Source: Chloroflexota bacterium | GTDB lineage: Bacteria > Chloroflexota > Limnocylindria > Limnocylindrales > CSP1-4 | Assembly (NCBI GenBank): GCA_021783095.1 | Contig: JAJXUG010000003.1 | Location: 1-64,000, forward strand | Length of the DNA: 64,000 bases | Direction: 5' to 3' | In this document: positions 62,858 to 64,000 of the stretch, in pieces | Numbering within the stretch: the first letter of the stretch is position 1 | Layout of the letters: every line of letters begins with the position of its first letter | The notes under the pieces: generated by a model | What the model was told of the DNA's origin: nothing | The model's input: only the letters and a program-made list of their open reading frames with translations | Database searches by the model: none | Position numbers and translations under genes: made by a program

Positions 62858-64000
62858 ATGGGCGACCTGTTCGACGAGTTCAAGCGCGAGCTGGAGCGGC
62901 GGCGCGCCGAGGCTGAGGGACGAAGCGTGGACGACGGACACGGGCATCCCGGCGATGAGGACGCCCGCGACACGGACGCCGATGATGCCGACGGCAGCGA
63001 CCAGGACGACGCCGCGGAGCCCGCCGACCAAGCCGAGGACGCGCCGCGCGTCCGCGGGCGCAATCAGGATCCCGTCCCGCTCCGGCGGCGTCGTCCGGCC
63101 GCAGGCGGAGCGCATGGCGGCGCCGGTGGCGGCGGGGGCCGACCCCGGCAGCCCGTCGGCGGCCCCGACGACGGCGCCGAGCCCCCGTCGATCCGCACCC
63201 TGATCCGGCGCGCCGGCCTCGTCATCGTCGTCGCCGCGATCCTGGCGTTCCTCTTCCTTGCGGGCAGCGTGGTCAACCTCTGGACCGACGTCGCCTGGTA
63301 CAAGAGCGTGGGCTTCGACGCCGTGTTCTGGACGCGCCTCGGGTCGCAGGCCGGGCTGTTCGCCCTGGGCCTCGCGGCCACGCTGGTGTTCCTGCTCGCC
63401 AACCTGTGGGTCGCCGGGCGCCTGCTCCCGCCGCCCGACCCCAGCCGGCCCGGTCGGCTGCGCGAGATGGCCGACCGCTTCACCGAGGCGCAGCGCCGCG
63501 CCGAGCACAACGCCCGCCTGCGCGGCGAGAGCCCCATGAGCGGCAGCCCGTTCGGCGGAGGCGGCCCGTTCGGGCCCGGGATCCGCGTCGCGACCGGCTT
63601 CGAGCCCGGCGAGATGCCCGACATGACGCCGCTCGCCCGCTGGGCGATCGTGGGCGTCGCCCTGCTCGTGGCGCTCGGCGTCGGCGGGACGATGGCGAGT
63701 GCGTGGGACACGATCTCGCTGTGGGTGCACCGCGTCCCGTTCTCCCCGACGAGCACCGTGGTCGACCCCATCTTCCACAGGGACATCAGCTTCTTCCTGT
63801 TCGAGCTGCCGTTCTGGCGCCTGCTCCAGTCGGCCCTCGTCGGCGTGCTGATCGCCGCGCTGCTCGTGGCGGGGGCGAGGTACCTCGTCACCGCCCTCCA
63901 GGGCAGCGCGGTGTTCGTCACCCGCGTCCGCGTCCACCTCGCGCTGCTCGGCGGACTGCTCCTGCTGACGATCGCCTTCGGCTACCAGCTCGACAAGTAC
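62858..64000 (+). CDS. UPF0182 family membrane protein, N-terminal part (runs off the right edge)
   Basis: The first 381 residues of a large membrane protein. A charged, Asp/Glu then Arg/Gly-rich cytoplasmic tail (1-110) precedes the UPF0182 pattern of membrane helices: LIRRAGLVIVVAAILAFLFL, the family motif WTDVAWYKSVGFDAVFWTRL, further helices near residues 155-185 and 250-275, and HRVPFSPTSTVVDPIFHRDI followed by SFFLFELPFW. UPF0182 proteins occur in actinobacteria, cyanobacteria, chloroflexi and firmicutes, are about 900-1000 residues long, and have no known function. The C-terminal two thirds are outside the window. Confidence 0.92.
   Translation, partial: MGDLFDEFKRELERRRAEAEGRSVDDGHGHPGDEDARDTDADDADGSDQDDAAEPADQAEDAPRVRGRNQDPVPLRRRRPAAGGAHGGAGGGGGRPRQPVGGPDDGAEPPSIRTLIRRAGLVIVVAAILAFLFLAGSVVNLWTDVAWYKSVGFDAVFWTRLGSQAGLFALGLAATLVFLLANLWVAGRLLPPPDPSRPGRLREMADRFTEAQRRAEHNARLRGESPMSGSPFGGGGPFGPGIRVATGFEPGEMPDMTPLARWAIVGVALLVALGVGGTMASAWDTISLWVHRVPFSPTSTVVDPIFHRDISFFLFELPFWRLLQSALVGVLIAALLVAGARYLVTALQGSAVFVTRVRVHLALLGGLLLLTIAFGYQLDKY

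Overview
The window is a very GC-rich (about 70%), gene-dense bacterial chromosome segment with mixed strands. It shows no rRNA, tRNA, CRISPR array, transposase, integrase or phage gene. A lipobox lipoprotein, a tmk-darA pair, PdxS/PdxT, a UPF0182 protein, a CtpE-like pump, GuaB3 and a SpoIIIAA/R3H ATPase fit a high-GC monoderm lineage. I lean towards Chloroflexota of the Limnocylindria/Ellin6529 kind, with Actinomycetota as the alternative. This is inference from gene content, not from a marker gene.

Layout. 0-3 kb: lipoprotein start, SufU, a rhodanese-E1 fusion, a JAMM protease and a membrane protein. 3-9.2 kb: tandem USP, nucleoside hydrolase, DUF885 hydrolase, endonuclease III, glycerate kinase. 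9.3-12.6 kb: two sugar-glycerate-type glycosyltransferases, one fused to two USP domains, upstream of the glycerate kinase, which suggests a compatible-solute operon. 13-19.8 kb: MFS transporter, galE-TPR-cca, HNH nuclease, methyltransferase-MOSC fusion. 19.8-26.5 kb: a complete bacterial microcompartment operon with six shell genes plus DeoC, RpiB and an acylating aldehyde dehydrogenase, led by a SorC-type regulator with its own promoter and paired operator half-sites. This matches the sugar-phosphate-utilising (SPU) metabolosome class. The expected flow is deoxyribose-5-phosphate to glyceraldehyde-3-phosphate plus acetaldehyde, then acetyl-CoA.

26.5-45 kb: HIT protein, AAA/DUF234 ATPase, serine hydrolase, GbsR-like regulator, sigma/anti-sigma pair, pdxS-pdxT-GNAT-R3H ATPase, a frameshifted PepSY remnant, a CtpE-like pump, TldE/TldD. 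45.3-49.9 kb: a group 1 [NiFe]-hydrogenase operon (small subunit, large subunit, cytochrome b, HypA, maturation protease) whose 3' edge abuts a truncated HAAS-type permease gene behind a PadR repressor. 50.5-64 kb: tmk, GGDEF protein, DarA, proline dehydrogenase, DinB, NUDIX, PPK2, GuaB3, GuaA, zinc ribbon, MFS, and the start of a UPF0182 protein.

Two patterns run through the window. First, many genes have a TANNNT -10 box that ends 6 or 7 nt before the start codon and no Shine-Dalgarno sequence, so leaderless transcription appears common. Second, the few longer intergenic gaps hold paired inverted repeats and a dispersed palindromic motif that no gene explains.
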